From positions 206,853,262-206,917,261 of the forward strand of contig CM062292.1 in NCBI GenBank assembly GCA_031216915.1: DNA of 64,000 bases, written 5' to 3'. The notes below the pieces were generated by a model. That model did no database searches. It was given only the letters and a program-made list of their open reading frames with translations, and was not told the origin of the DNA. Positions 20,955 through 30,070 of this stretch are shown in pieces; position 1 is the stretch's first letter, and each line of letters begins with the position of its first letter. Position numbers and translations under genes: made by a program. This stretch comes from Pictodentalium vernedei (lineage: Eukaryota > Mollusca > Scaphopoda > Dentaliida > Dentaliidae).

Positions 20955-21818
20955 ATGCCAGTCGATAAATTTGGTAGAAGTGATGACGAAAGTCGACCCA
21001 AAAAGAAGAGGAAGACGCTTGATGTCGGTTATGGTTACGACGTTGCCAACTTGGACGAACGTTCGGAGATACGAACCTCGAGAGGAACCTTTGAACATGA
21101 ACGATAAGAAGCTCTACAATCTTCCCGAGCCAATAGATCTCGCAGATGCTGCGACTAAAAAATACGTCGACAGGGGGAATGCGGATTTCGAACGAATCAT
21201 GCTAGATAATTACATGGATAAAGCCATGACCGACGATCTCAATCTGAAATCTAAACATTTGGTGAACGTCGCAAATCCCATAGATTCCACCGATGCTGCG
21301 ACCAAGAAATACGCGGACGACTCTCACACGCGATTCAGCGAACATCTGAGAAGTAGATACGTTCCGAAAACGATGCACTCGGAATTGAACGCCAATTCTA
21401 ACAAGATAACGAACGTGGCCACTCCCACGAATCCCAAGGATGTGGCGACCAAACACTACGTAGATCTTGAACAGAGAAAGTCTGACAGACGAGAAATGAA
21501 ATCGGATCTGAATGCGGGATTCAACAAGATATTGAATCTGTCGAAGGTCGACGATGCGGATGCGGACTCAGCCACGGTCAACAAGGGCTACATAGATTCT
21601 GCCGTGATCTGGCGGAACCATGGAGGGTGGCATCAACATGAACGGTCACAATTTATTCGGTCTCGATCACGATCCTGAATTCGATTCCAGCACAGTCAGC
21701 AGGAAGTACGTGGACGACAACAAAGTCTGGAGAAAGGTCGACATCATGGAAGGTAAACTAGACATGGGCGGACACATGCTCACAAATCTACCAGATCCCG
21801 TGAACATGACGGATGCCT
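20955..21818 (+). pseudogene. fibre-like repeat protein, truncated and frameshifted
   Basis: The ATG at 20955 starts MPVDKFGR and an NLS-like PKKKRK. After a frameshift near 21090 come repeats of about 40 residues of the form 'N-hydrophobic-NLPxPxDxxDAATKKYVD': endings at DAATKKYVD, DAATKKYAD, DVATKHYVD, a diverged NKGYID, then after a second frameshift near 21615 STVSRKYVD, and a last unit cut at DPVNMTDA. The repeat resembles phage tail-fibre shaft repeats, so a receptor-binding fibre is the likely role. The element breaks off inside the sixth repeat at about 21818. Confidence 0.75.
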
Positions 21819-21841
21819 GCATCCTACCACAAAATGTGTAA

Positions 21842-22215
21842 AAATTCAGTTTGGTCTCACAACCAAATTGAAATTGCGACAGTGAAACTGACATTTATCC
21901 ACTTACCATTGAAGCCACATTCAAAAGTTATGATAAGAATCAAATCAACATCTTGTGGATGCTAATATTGATCCTCCAGATCTTCCTTGTGCGAATAATT
22001 CATAAGACTCGAATAAGGTACTAGGAGTGAGCAAGTCTATCTCAACAGCAACCTGGATCGAAGATCTTCTATACGTCAGCAACCAATGCAAAGAGAACTG
22101 TTATAGCCTGTCTGGTGGATTTGGCAGGAAGAGAGCCAGCCAAGCTACGCCATCTCCACGCAATATATGTAACCAACAAAGTAACTGTTTTCATACAGCC
22201 ACATTCATATAATTT
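21842..22215. other. non-coding stretch
   Basis: Sequence unrelated to element A begins here. No gene or repeat is recognised; one short open frame (22027-22212) has no known motif. Confidence 0.4.
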
Positions 22216-22227
22216 TACTTAATCTGT

Positions 22228-22340
22228 GTCCTTCCTTCCTTCCTTCCTCCCTCCTTTCCTCCCTTCCCTCTTTCCTTCCTTCTTTCCTTCCTTCCTTCAT
22301 TCCTTCCTTCCTTCATTTTATTCATTTCATTCATTCATTC
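22228..22340. repeat. (TTCC)n / (ATTC)n low-complexity tract
   Basis: Pyrimidine-rich imperfect CCTT/TTCC tetranucleotide repeats grade into ATTC repeats at 22308-22340. Confidence 0.9.
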
Positions 22341-22514
22341 AACGCCCCGTGTATAGACCTCTGATAATGAGATAAAAACGGATCGAAATTATGCCTTAGA
22401 CCGACAAATCGGTCTTACGAGTTCAAGGGGTTAAGATTTTTTTTTTAAAAAAACGACATTTTGAACAACAAGACATGAATTCACGAAGGTTGTAATGATT
22501 TCAGTGATCAGAAT

Positions 22515-23281
22515 GATTAGGATAATAATAATAACACTTTGGACGGCCGCTGATTTGTCGTGGTTCTCGAGTGAGAAGGCCTTGGTTACTCCTGCGCTCC
22601 TAACTGTCTCCCTATTCCCGCGCTTCTTCTCTCCTCCCAATACTCGGAGACGAACTGCTTGATGACATTCCTTGTCCCATCCTTCTCAATCTCTCTGATA
22701 AGCGTATTAACCCTCTCATTCAAATCACTCACAAACAACATGTCCTTCATTCTCCCATCCCACTTCCCTTACACTCCCAGTGAACCTTGTTCTTTTAGAC
22801 TGGTATTTTGGCATTCTAGTAGAAAGTGTTCCAGTGTCTCAACCACGCCTAAATTACACATTTGGCACTCCTTTTCACTGTTTTTCCCAATTTTCTCCTC
22901 CGCTCCAGGGGCCGCGACCTCAGCTTGAACAACAGTGATCCCACAAAGGTGCCATCAAGGTACTCTTCAAAACCAGGCTTCTCTTTATCACGCAAGCCAC
23001 CCAAAGATCTCTTTGATTTGACCCCATATTGCCCATTAAGGTTACCACCCTCCATGATTCTTTCTCTGACGATTAGTAGTAGTTCTCTATTAACTCCCTC
23101 ACTTGGACCATTCACCCTGTCTTGGTATTTGAGTTAAAAACACCCTGGAACATCACTTTACACCGTCGGCTGTCGGGGAGATTTACCAAATAATTAAGAT
23201 AACAGAGTTTCAATAAGTCTATCCTGCCCTTGATCCTCATCCACCCAACTCCCGCCTCCACCCCCGACTGATTCTAGAGTT
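22515..23281 (-). mobile_element. LINE family L, 5'-truncated copy
   Basis: Reverse-oriented copy of the 3' part of the LINE at 47740-49455. The 3' end is the TAATAATAATAA run near 22525, followed by the GGCCGCTGATTTGTCG block; the coding remnant runs to about 23281 where similarity to the residues around LPDSRWC ends. The antisense of the terminal Cys/His segment (C-x2-C...ETLEHFL) can be read at about 22815-22870. It is broken by frameshifts and non-functional. Confidence 0.8.
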
Positions 23282-23454
23282 GCGACTTACTTAAGTTATT
23301 ATAGTACTTCCATTTTCATTCGATGTTTTGCACTTTTCTTCCTGTACAGCACTGCGTAATTATTTTTTTCGAAATCGATGCCTAGGGATGTTTGGAAGTT
23401 AAATATTTAAATTAACTGTCTATGAAAAACTAGCACGACATTGTTCCGCATAGA

Positions 23455-24310
23455 GCAGGGGGGGGGGGGGGCCACCAAAAATTTGCAAGATTTCCAACTT
23501 GTGCAATATATCAATATATCGGCTAATATATACTATCATTTGTGTTTCAAACCTTAAAGATGATGTTGTACATCACACTATTAACATAAATATAACATCA
23601 GGAAACTTTATATGTGAGAATATTGGGCTTAAACTGGGAAAATGTCACACGTTAGTAGGGGGTGGGTTTCTTGTTCGAAATGTAGAAAATGTGCAGACCA
23701 TATTTTGGGAACAATTCAAATGAAAATTTGTTCCCGTATATGTACACCTGCTCTGGCCAAGCCTGATAATGAACAGCTTGTCATTTGTAGATTGTGGCCC
23801 ATAGCAGCCCACAGAGGTTTAAATTGGTGGTACCAGTTTAACCCTTTACCTAACATGAAAAAGCAGACGACACTTGCCAAAAAATGATTGAATAACTATT
23901 TTTTTTCATGTTTTGTCTCAAAAACATAGGTTATCACCCCTCATTTGAACGAGCTCGACGAGCACGTTCCAATGAGGGGTCATAACCTATGTTTTTGAGA
24001 CAAAAAATGAAAAAATAATAAAAATTAATTGGCGATTTTTGAGAATAGCGCTGGCCGGTTTTGGCCGTTACGTTGGGTAAAGGGTTAAGAAAGTTATGAA
24101 AACCCCCTAAAGACAGCTGTACCTACTAAGTTTATAAGTTTATTTTGGATTTTAATGGGAGAGTGGGGGATGGGTGCCTGAGAACAGTAGTAGAAAATTT
24201 GCACGTAGTGGGTGGGTGGGTGGGTGTAAAAAGGAGCCGAATAAAAAATAGGACGTCACGTCTTGCAAATTTTTAGTGCCCCCCCCCCCCCCCCCCCCTT
24301 GCATAGAGCG
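23455..24310. mobile_element. foldback element with poly-G/poly-C ends
   Basis: The left end reads GCATAGAGCA followed by a G-run, then CCACCAAAAATTTGCAAG; the right end is its reverse complement, CTTGCAAATTTTTAGTG, a C-run and TTGCATAGAGCG. Together they form inverted termini of about 45 bp around 0.8 kb without a convincing gene. A second element (23838-24088) sits inside it. Confidence 0.6.
23838..24088. mobile_element. piggyBac-like MITE (TTAA...TTAA)
   Basis: The 251 bp element starts TTAACCCTTTACC and ends GGTAAAGGGTTAA, bounded by TTAA on both sides as for piggyBac-type insertions. Inside lies a long palindrome (about 23897-24015; arm GTCTCAAAAACATAGGTTAT) around a CGAGCTCGACG centre. 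A related left end, TTAACCCTTTAACAAACATG, occurs near 24617. Confidence 0.7.
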
Positions 24311-25882
24311 AAGAATAAACTGCCTAAATTAAAGGTCAAAATCAAAATAACTGTTTATCTTTTTATTTCTGTTCCACTTTGAAAAAGACTGTTTTTTAAT
24401 CTCTGTTGAGATTCCAGGGATTGTACCAAGAAAGTACAGTGACAATAAGCTAATTATAAGTAATCACAAAAGTAATCATGATTCTGTCAATTTATATGTG
24501 TAATTGATTACTTTTGATTACTTGTAATCATGAAATACCACGATTACTGATTACACATGATTACTATTACCCCAGTCCTGGCCATTAGAAGGTCATTGTA
24601 TTCTGGTTTTTAACCCTTTAACAAACATGGCAAGAAGACGCCTCCAGCGAAAATGCTTTTGGGATATTAAATATTTCAATCTGTTGACACTCAAAACGTA
24701 GCTTTTGTGTCCTCATTGGAATGAACTCACAAAGTTGTGAAAATCATGTAATATGAATGGCGTGTTTTGTGAACAGTGCTCTCCGATGTTTCGTTAAGTC
24801 ATGGTTTAAGAATATAAAACAAACAGTAAGGCCTAAAAAAATTTACAAATCTGTTTTCTCAGGCCATCCCGCATGATCCTTTTTGCTGCCGCGTGCTCTC
24901 TTTTTATAACCAATGCAAACTTTGAAAAAAGTTAAAATTGAATGGTTTATGTCTGATATTTTACCTAAGTTAATAAAATTGATAAATTTGTCCCTTGAGT
25001 TAGCATTGCAAAGCCTTCTTGCACTCAATGGGCGAAATACACCACCACCCATGCTGTACTGTCGATTACGAGACAAAAAACATAAAACAAACCAGGAACA
25101 TAAACTTTTGATGGAAAAGAAATATTGAAAGAAATAAAAAAAATAAAATAAAAAACCACCCGCCCACATGAAAATTTTACAAACAATGGACGGAGAAACA
25201 GAAGATCTTCTTTGTGGTGTCTAATTAAAGTTTTTTTTTACGATTTAAGGGTGTTTTTGCGTTTAGCCAAAGAGAATTGTGTAATAGACAGTCACATAAA
25301 CAAATTAAAATAGCCTACCAGCCCCCACTATCAATGAAAAAGTAGTTAATGGTGATGCAACATTTCAGTAATGTGGGTGCTATAAACTTCAAATCAGCTG
25401 TTATGTGGGTTGGTTTTGAAATATGACAAAAACAGACGCGAAGGCTGTTTACTTCAGAAAACAGTTGTTTAGTCTATGTTATTCAAAATAATCTGCTTAC
25501 TTTATACTAAGCTGTGACCAGGGGAGTCGCAAAGGAGAGTGGTGACACCGCTCAATAATGTTTGCATGTAGTGGGGGCATGATAGTCGGGGTTGGATTCT
25601 AAGATATGGTACTCAAAGTTTGCTAAGCACCAAATATTTGACACACCATTGTGAAATTTGCTTGTGACATATTTGCGATATTTTTGGTGGATATGATTGA
25701 GGAATGTATTGAGATGGTCCCTAGTGTTTACATTAGCTCTCTTGACAGGCAGACTTTTCGTGACAGTCATGGAAAGCATGTACCCCTTGATTTTCATGAT
25801 GTTCTCTTGTACTGTCTACATGTACATGACATGTGTAGGGTATTCAATCTTCATTTCAACACAAACCCTTGTCATTTAATGA
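24311..25882. other. non-coding stretch
   Basis: No gene is supported. It holds TAATCA-rich repetitive DNA (24445-24565) and a partial relative of the TTAACCC MITE end near 24617. Several open frames of 70-108 codons lack known motifs. Confidence 0.45.
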
Positions 25883-26454
25883 TTGAATATGGCAAATGCA
25901 AATGTAAGAAGACATTTGTCTAAAGCAGAAATGTGGCGGGCTGTATGGATGGTGGAGCAAGGGGCTACCCATCGTCAGGTTGATGAAGCCCTTGGTGTTC
26001 ACCATACGGTGATCACCAGAGCCTGGGCAAGATTTCGGCAGTATGGCATACCAGTAAGACGGCATGTTTGGTGGCAGAGACAGGGCAACATCTGCAGCTG
26101 AAGACCGGTTTTTGATCATTCAGGCCCGTAGGAACCGCTTTGCCACAGCAACCCAGCTTCGCAGTTACCTTCAGAATGCATCCGGGGTAAATGTTTCGAC
26201 GCAGACTATCCAGGCAATGTTACATGAAGGTGGTCTCCGATCGAGAAGGCTATGTATTCGCATTCCGCTGTCCAGAGCCACCGCCAGACACTATATGAAT
26301 GGGCCATGGTCCACGTTGGACGAATCAGAGAAGATTGGCGACCTGTCCTTTTTACAGATGAGTCAAGGTACTGCCTAGACCACACAGATAGGCGTTCTAA
26401 GGTATGGGGAAGACCAGGAGAGTGAACGCAGCCAACATTGATGAGCATGACCGC
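25883..26454 (+). pseudogene. Tc1-like transposase, frameshifted and cut by element S
   Basis: The first frame (25883-26101) is a paired-type DNA-binding region (HLSKAEMWRAVWMVEQGATH, then ALGVHHTVITRAWARFRQYG). A second frame (from 26064) continues with ATQLRSYLQNASGVNVSTQT and LHEGGLRSRR. Near 26335-26440, with further breaks, the FTDESR box holding the first catalytic Asp and RSKVWGRPGE can be read. The remainder is absent: the sequence switches at 26455 to the terminal repeat of element S and does not resume after 31278. Confidence 0.8.
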
Positions 26455-27565
26455 AGTAGTGTGTAATGTGGTTTTGACCCCTAGTTTGGGGGATCTCATC
26501 GGGGGATCTCATGTGACGTCATAGTCACGTGACGTAGTGGCGCCATGTGTTGTCATGGTAACCCGCGTGAGCGGCCATGTTGTGACGTCATCCCCATAGT
26601 GATACGTGGTGTGAGTACACATGCACAGCGCGTGTTGTTAGGGTGATACGTGTTTCCGTCGTCCATTTTGTATACAGGAGGCCGCCATCTTGGTTTCTAT
26701 GATAGCACGTGATTGCTATGTTACCCAATTTTTCTGCAATAGGACGGGGTATGTTCGGAGGGTATGTTCGATTGTAGAAGAGTAAATCTAATTACCACAA
26801 ACAACCGACAATCCTTCCAAATCACCAAAATCCACCCCAACTTTTACTGTTTCGAAATCTTCCAGAATTCTCTGCTTCTGTCTATATATGCAATAGTTTT
26901 CGTCTATCTGACCATGTTCCTTTGTTCTGGAGTATACTCCAGTAGCATAGAAGACCCTATTAGTTGGAACAGTTTACCTTATTATTACTATAGCAATTTA
27001 TGGTCTATTCTTGTTAGTTCTGACCCAATTCCGTGTACTCTTGTTGTTTCATTTATATAACTAACCAATCAGATTGCTTGATTTCCCATAATCTGTATGC
27101 GGTGTTATCTCCCTTGTGTATAACAAAAGCCTATATCCAATGGCCATATCTCATGGAATCTCATTTTTGGGAAACGCCCGTGGCTATAGAATCCCTTTTC
27201 TGTCATATGTGCTTATGTGAAAAAGCACAATGTGACACAATGTGCCCTAGCACAAAGGCACATGCTTTATGTGCCGATATGTGCTTATGTGAAAAGGCAC
27301 AATGTGACACAATGTGCCCTAGCACATAGGCACATATGGGTATTTGAGGATACCTATGTCCTGGTATTGTTTTATTCGGGGATACCTACTGGAGAATCCC
27401 TTTTTTGTCATATGTGCTTATGTGAAAAGGCGCAATGTGACACAATGTGCCCTAGCACATAGGCACATACGGGTATTTTAGGATACCTGGTATTTTATTA
27501 TTTGAGGATACTAGTTGGACTTTACATCCGGGTACTTCATGCTACATCCGGGTACTTCTGTTGGG
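26455..27565 (+). repeat. left terminal inverted repeat of element S
   Basis: Layout from outside in: AGTAGT end, a GTGACGTCATAG/CACGTGACGTAG block with CRE-like TGACGTCA words, the GGGGTATGTTCGGAGGGTATG block (26747), a GGAGTATACTCC palindrome (26929), a CCAATCAGATTG box (27064), CACAATGTG tandem repeats (27190-27470) and a doubled CATCCGGGTACTTC at the inner end. Open frames with CLCEKAQCDTMCPST are just the tandem repeat translated. Confidence 0.9.
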
Positions 27566-27571
27566 AAAGGC

Positions 27572-27633
27572 GTAAAAGGGGTGTTGGTACGCAAATAAAT
27601 TCATTTGTGTCCTGACCGTCGTCGAGTGAAGAC
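27572..27633 (+). promoter_or_regulatory. promoter-leader cassette 1 of element S
   Basis: GTAAAAGGGGTGTTGG, then AAATAAATTCATTTG, then GTCGAGTGAAGAC immediately before the ATG at 27634. The same three blocks recur before the other genes of the element; here the TATA box is degenerate (GTAAAAGG). TATA-to-ATG distance is 62 bp. Confidence 0.75.
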
Positions 27634-28125
27634 ATGTTACCAGTTCGATGCAGATACTGTTCCAAGTTATTTTCAAGAGAGGATAATGCTCGAAGACACG
27701 AAAAGGACCATCGTCGGCTCCACTGCAGATATTGTACTAAGTTGTTCGCCCAGCCATACAATAGGAAGAGACATGAAGAACATAACTGTCCAAGAAGAAG
27801 AGAAGAGGAGAGAGGTACTGGACTGACTGACCAGAATAAAGCACTTTTAGAATTTTTACGGGATGCTGACAAGGAGGAAATCGATGCCGTTCTACGTGCT
27901 GCTGATGAAGATTTGATTACCTGTTTATGTAAATGCGCTAGCAACATCCTCGAAGATAAGATACCACTGAATTTGGTTGAATTTGATGACCTGCGAAAAT
28001 ACGAACATGTATTGAAGCTGCTAACAGATGATGGAATTTCTCCAGATATCAAAAGATGTATACTACGAAAGAGTTGCTTTCTCTCAGCGCTTATCAACCC
28101 AGTCCTAGCTCTGAAAAACGTATAA
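27634..28125 (+). CDS. two-C2H2-finger protein with Polinton late-protein domain
   Basis: An intact 163-residue protein. Residues 5-26 and about 32-53 are C2H2 zinc fingers (CRYCSKLFSREDNARRHEKDH; the second starts CRYCTKLFAQ). The C-terminal 100 residues match, block by block, the small late protein of element B at 60848-61133: a helix ending in ADEDLITCLCKCASNIL, a Pro-Leu turn, and a basic/hydrophobic end (CILRKSCFLSALINPVLAL). The fingers suggest nucleic-acid binding. Its stop codon lies inside the next TATA box. The fusion could be a regulator or a virion/DNA-associated protein of a helper virus. Confidence 0.7.
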   Translation: MLPVRCRYCSKLFSREDNARRHEKDHRRLHCRYCTKLFAQPYNRKRHEEHNCPRRREEERGTGLTDQNKALLEFLRDADKEEIDAVLRAADEDLITCLCKCASNILEDKIPLNLVEFDDLRKYEHVLKLLTDDGISPDIKRCILRKSCFLSALINPVLALKNV

Positions 28126-28183
28126 AAGGAGTGTTGGAGTGAAAATAAATTCATTTGTTCTACGACCACGAAAGAGTAAAGTC
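28121..28183 (+). promoter_or_regulatory. promoter-leader cassette 2 of element S
   Basis: TATAAAAGGAGTGTTGG, AAATAAATTCATTTG and CGAAAGAGTAAAGTC precede the ATG at 28184, 63 bp after the TATA box. The TAA at 28123-28125 within TATAAAAG is the stop codon of the upstream gene. The AATAAA in the leader could serve as polyadenylation signal for the upstream transcript. Confidence 0.8.
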
Positions 28184-28614
28184 ATGAAAGTCCATTGCTG
28201 CAGATATTGTGATAAAGAATTCCCCAGGACTTCACACGTAAGAGACATGAAGATGATTACTGTCCCATGAGGAAATCGGAAACATCGAGCAACACTACAA
28301 GATTAGAAAGAAATTTAGATACACTGCGAATACTATCTGATGCGAATCGATATGAAGCCAAGACTATGCTGAAGATGGCCAGTGATGATTTGATAGAATG
28401 TATATGTGATTGTGCCCCGAACATCTTGACGGGTGCAGTACCTATAACCAAAATTGAGAGAGCTAAGTTGATTCCACACAAGTACGAAATAAGGAGAATT
28501 ACCTCACCAAAGAGAGAACTATCTTATCGGAAAAAAAGACACATCATACAGAAAGGAGTATTTTTAGGAAAGTTGATCAAACCCGTCATCAATGCTCTGT
28601 CCGATATCCTATAA
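28184..28614 (+). pseudogene. second zinc-finger/late-domain paralogue, frameshifted
   Basis: The ATG at 28184 starts a C2H2 finger (HCCRYCDKEF) whose second half and the rest of the protein lie in another frame from about 28225 onwards, so one frameshift interrupts the finger. The downstream part (28267-28614) reads ASDDLIECICDCAPNIL, GAVPITKIERAKL and KKRHIIQKGVFLGKL, again the family of the element B gene at 60848-61133. It is a tandem paralogue of the upstream gene with one finger instead of two. A sequencing error in the finger cannot be excluded. Confidence 0.65.
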
Positions 28615-28675
28615 AAGGGTCGTGCTCATAAGAAATTTGTTATTTGTAATCTGACCTTCGAAGAGAGCAGACACA
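28610..28675 (+). promoter_or_regulatory. promoter-leader cassette 3 of element S
   Basis: TATAAAAGGG is followed by a more diverged leader (AGAAATTTGTTATTTG, then CCTTCGAAGAGAGCAGACAC) to the ATG at 28676, 66 bp after the TATA box. The TAA at 28612-28614 inside the box is the stop of the preceding gene. Confidence 0.75.
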
Positions 28676-29161
28676 ATGCAATCCAGCTGTACACCAAAAA
28701 ATTGGTCAAGAGATTCGGACCCTGATGAATCGTCGGAACTATCAGAAGATATGGAATATGAAGAAGAAGATGAAGAAGAAGACGTTTCTATGATGGGAGG
28801 TATCGTTCAAAGTGCCTTTGACAAATACCAAAACGATTTTGACAACCTCATGAACAAATATATTGAAGATGGAATGGATAGTGAAGATGCAGTTGAAACA
28901 GCATATAGAGCACTTCAAAAGAATGGTAGAGAAGCCATTAGTGAGAAATACATTTATACCCTTGAGTACATTCGAAATTTTTGCAACGACTCAATTCACA
29001 AGAAAATTCAAGAAACTGCCAAGCGTCTTCGTGAAGAAGAGGATTTTGACTTTGCAGAATCCCAGAAATATACCTTGGAAAAGCGAAGATTTCTGTTCGA
29101 CAACCTTATGACAAACTACTCATTCCGAGTAGATGATGATGAAGAAGAAGAAGACGATTAA
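28676..29161 (+). CDS. acidic helical protein, function unknown
   Basis: An intact 161-residue protein with two acidic runs (about residues 26-38, EYEEEDEEEDV, and the last 12 residues). The middle is helical, with AFDKYQNDFDNLMNKYIEDG, MDSEDAVETAYRALQ, SIHKKIQETAKRLRE and TLEKRRFLFDNLM. I recall similar 'IHKKI...KRKFLL' proteins in other marine invertebrate genomes, with no assigned function. Its charge is opposite to that of the basic gene downstream, so the two products could bind each other; that is speculation. Confidence 0.7.
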   Translation: MQSSCTPKNWSRDSDPDESSELSEDMEYEEEDEEEDVSMMGGIVQSAFDKYQNDFDNLMNKYIEDGMDSEDAVETAYRALQKNGREAISEKYIYTLEYIRNFCNDSIHKKIQETAKRLREEEDFDFAESQKYTLEKRRFLFDNLMTNYSFRVDDDEEEEDD

Positions 29162-29169
29162 AAAAAAAG

Positions 29170-29230
29170 TATAAAAGGAGTGTTGGTATAAAAATGAATT
29201 CATTTCCGTTTTGAACGTCGAAGAGTGAAG
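29170..29230 (+). promoter_or_regulatory. promoter-leader cassette 4 of element S
   Basis: TATAAAAGGAGTGTTGG, AATGAATTCATTTCCG and ACGTCGAAGAGTGAAG precede the ATG at 29231, 61 bp after the TATA box. Here the upstream stop (29159-29161) lies just before the box rather than inside it. Confidence 0.8.
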
Positions 29231-30007
29231 ATGTCTGTGTCAACAACGGCGCTCAGATTCAAAGATGACTTACATATACAGATCTTCAAGAATGATGCTG
29301 GATTAAAGCTAACTTCCCAGGAACTGACCCAAGTGAATCGTGTGGTAAATGCAGCCAAGAGAAAACATCTAGCCATGGATGCTGGTGGAAAGAAACGAAG
29401 ATGTGTGGATACTGGCCGATCAGTAAACAAAAGAATAAAGACAGAACTGACTCACAATACAAACAAGAATGAAGTTACTACTGCGAGCAAAGTTTCTACA
29501 GAAACAAAGAAAGATGTTTCCACTAAGAACGAAGTTTGTACTGAAGACAAGAAAAAGATGCCAGCTCCCACAAAGAAAGAAGTTCCCACTAAGAACGAAG
29601 TTTCTACTGAAGTCAAGAAAAAGATGCCAGCTCCCATAAAGAATGAAGTTACCACTACGAATGAAGCTTCAACTGAAGTCAAGAAAAAGATGCCAGCTCC
29701 CATAAAGAATGAAGTTACCACTACGAATGAAGTTACTACTGAAGCTAAGAAGGATGTTTCCACTCAAACCACAAATGAAATTACTACTAAGAAGACTGAA
29801 GTTACTACTATGAAACAGCTAGAGAAAGAGGAACCCAAAGATGCCAGACAGGAAATTAAAGCAACCAACAAAGCCAAGTTATCAAATGAGAGAATGTGTT
29901 TTATCAAGAACCTAGCCATGCAATGGGAAGAAGCTCCAACCCACAAGAGGATGAAATGGTCAGCCCATACAAGAAGAACTACAAAGAGAAATGCCTTGAG
30001 ACATTGA
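29231..30007 (+). CDS. Lys-rich repeat protein, possible DNA-binding core-type protein
   Basis: A 258-residue intact protein. Residues 1-45 look folded (FKDDLHIQIFKNDAGLKL); 46-75 hold basic NLS-like runs (GGKKRRC, NKRIKTE). The centre is a low-complexity array of 'KNEVTT' and 'EVKKKMPAPIKNE' repeats, and the end is basic (HKRMKWSAHTRRTTKR). The start at 29231 fits the conserved leader. The composition recalls basic virion core proteins or linker-histone tails, but no family is recognised. Confidence 0.65.
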   Translation: MSVSTTALRFKDDLHIQIFKNDAGLKLTSQELTQVNRVVNAAKRKHLAMDAGGKKRRCVDTGRSVNKRIKTELTHNTNKNEVTTASKVSTETKKDVSTKNEVCTEDKKKMPAPTKKEVPTKNEVSTEVKKKMPAPIKNEVTTTNEASTEVKKKMPAPIKNEVTTTNEVTTEAKKDVSTQTTNEITTKKTEVTTMKQLEKEEPKDARQEIKATNKAKLSNERMCFIKNLAMQWEEAPTHKRMKWSAHTRRTTKRNALRH

Positions 30008-30019
30008 ATTGTATACTTG

Positions 30020-30025
30020 AATAAA
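30020..30025 (+). terminator. poly(A) signal after last gene of element S
   Basis: AATAAA lies 13 bp after the stop of the Lys-rich gene, followed by an AT-rich, then TTGTTGTTTTTTT tract, as expected for a metazoan-type 3' end. Confidence 0.7.
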
Positions 30026-30070
30026 AGAAATTTAAATTTATATTCAGTGTTGTTGTTTTTTTATCGACTA

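Larger units (their letters stand above)
9917..21818 (+). mobile_element. element A: Polinton/adintovirus-like element, right end lost
   Basis: About 11.9 kb of compact, AT-rich-spacer genes typical of Polintons and adintoviruses: a DUF8207-like protein, a pVI-like protein, a packaging ATPase, a penton-like protein, a membrane-active-type late protein, two small proteins, protein-primed-type DNA polymerase B, an adenain-like protease and a fibre-like repeat protein. Major capsid and integrase genes are not seen and were presumably beyond the truncated right end at about 21818. Several genes carry in-frame stops, so the copy is probably dead. Confidence 0.85.

Noticed and set aside
27033..27462. 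Open frames encoding repeated CLCEKAQCDTMCPST peptides (also 30175-30692 on the minus strand).
   Set aside because: They are translations of the CACAATGTG tandem repeats inside both terminal repeats of element S and appear on both strands; no start context or family.
29452..29763. Minus-strand open frame rich in Val, Ser, Thr and Phe opposite the Lys-rich gene.
   Set aside because: It is the antisense of the KNEVTT repeat array; the plus frame has a promoter cassette and poly(A) signal, the minus frame has neither.
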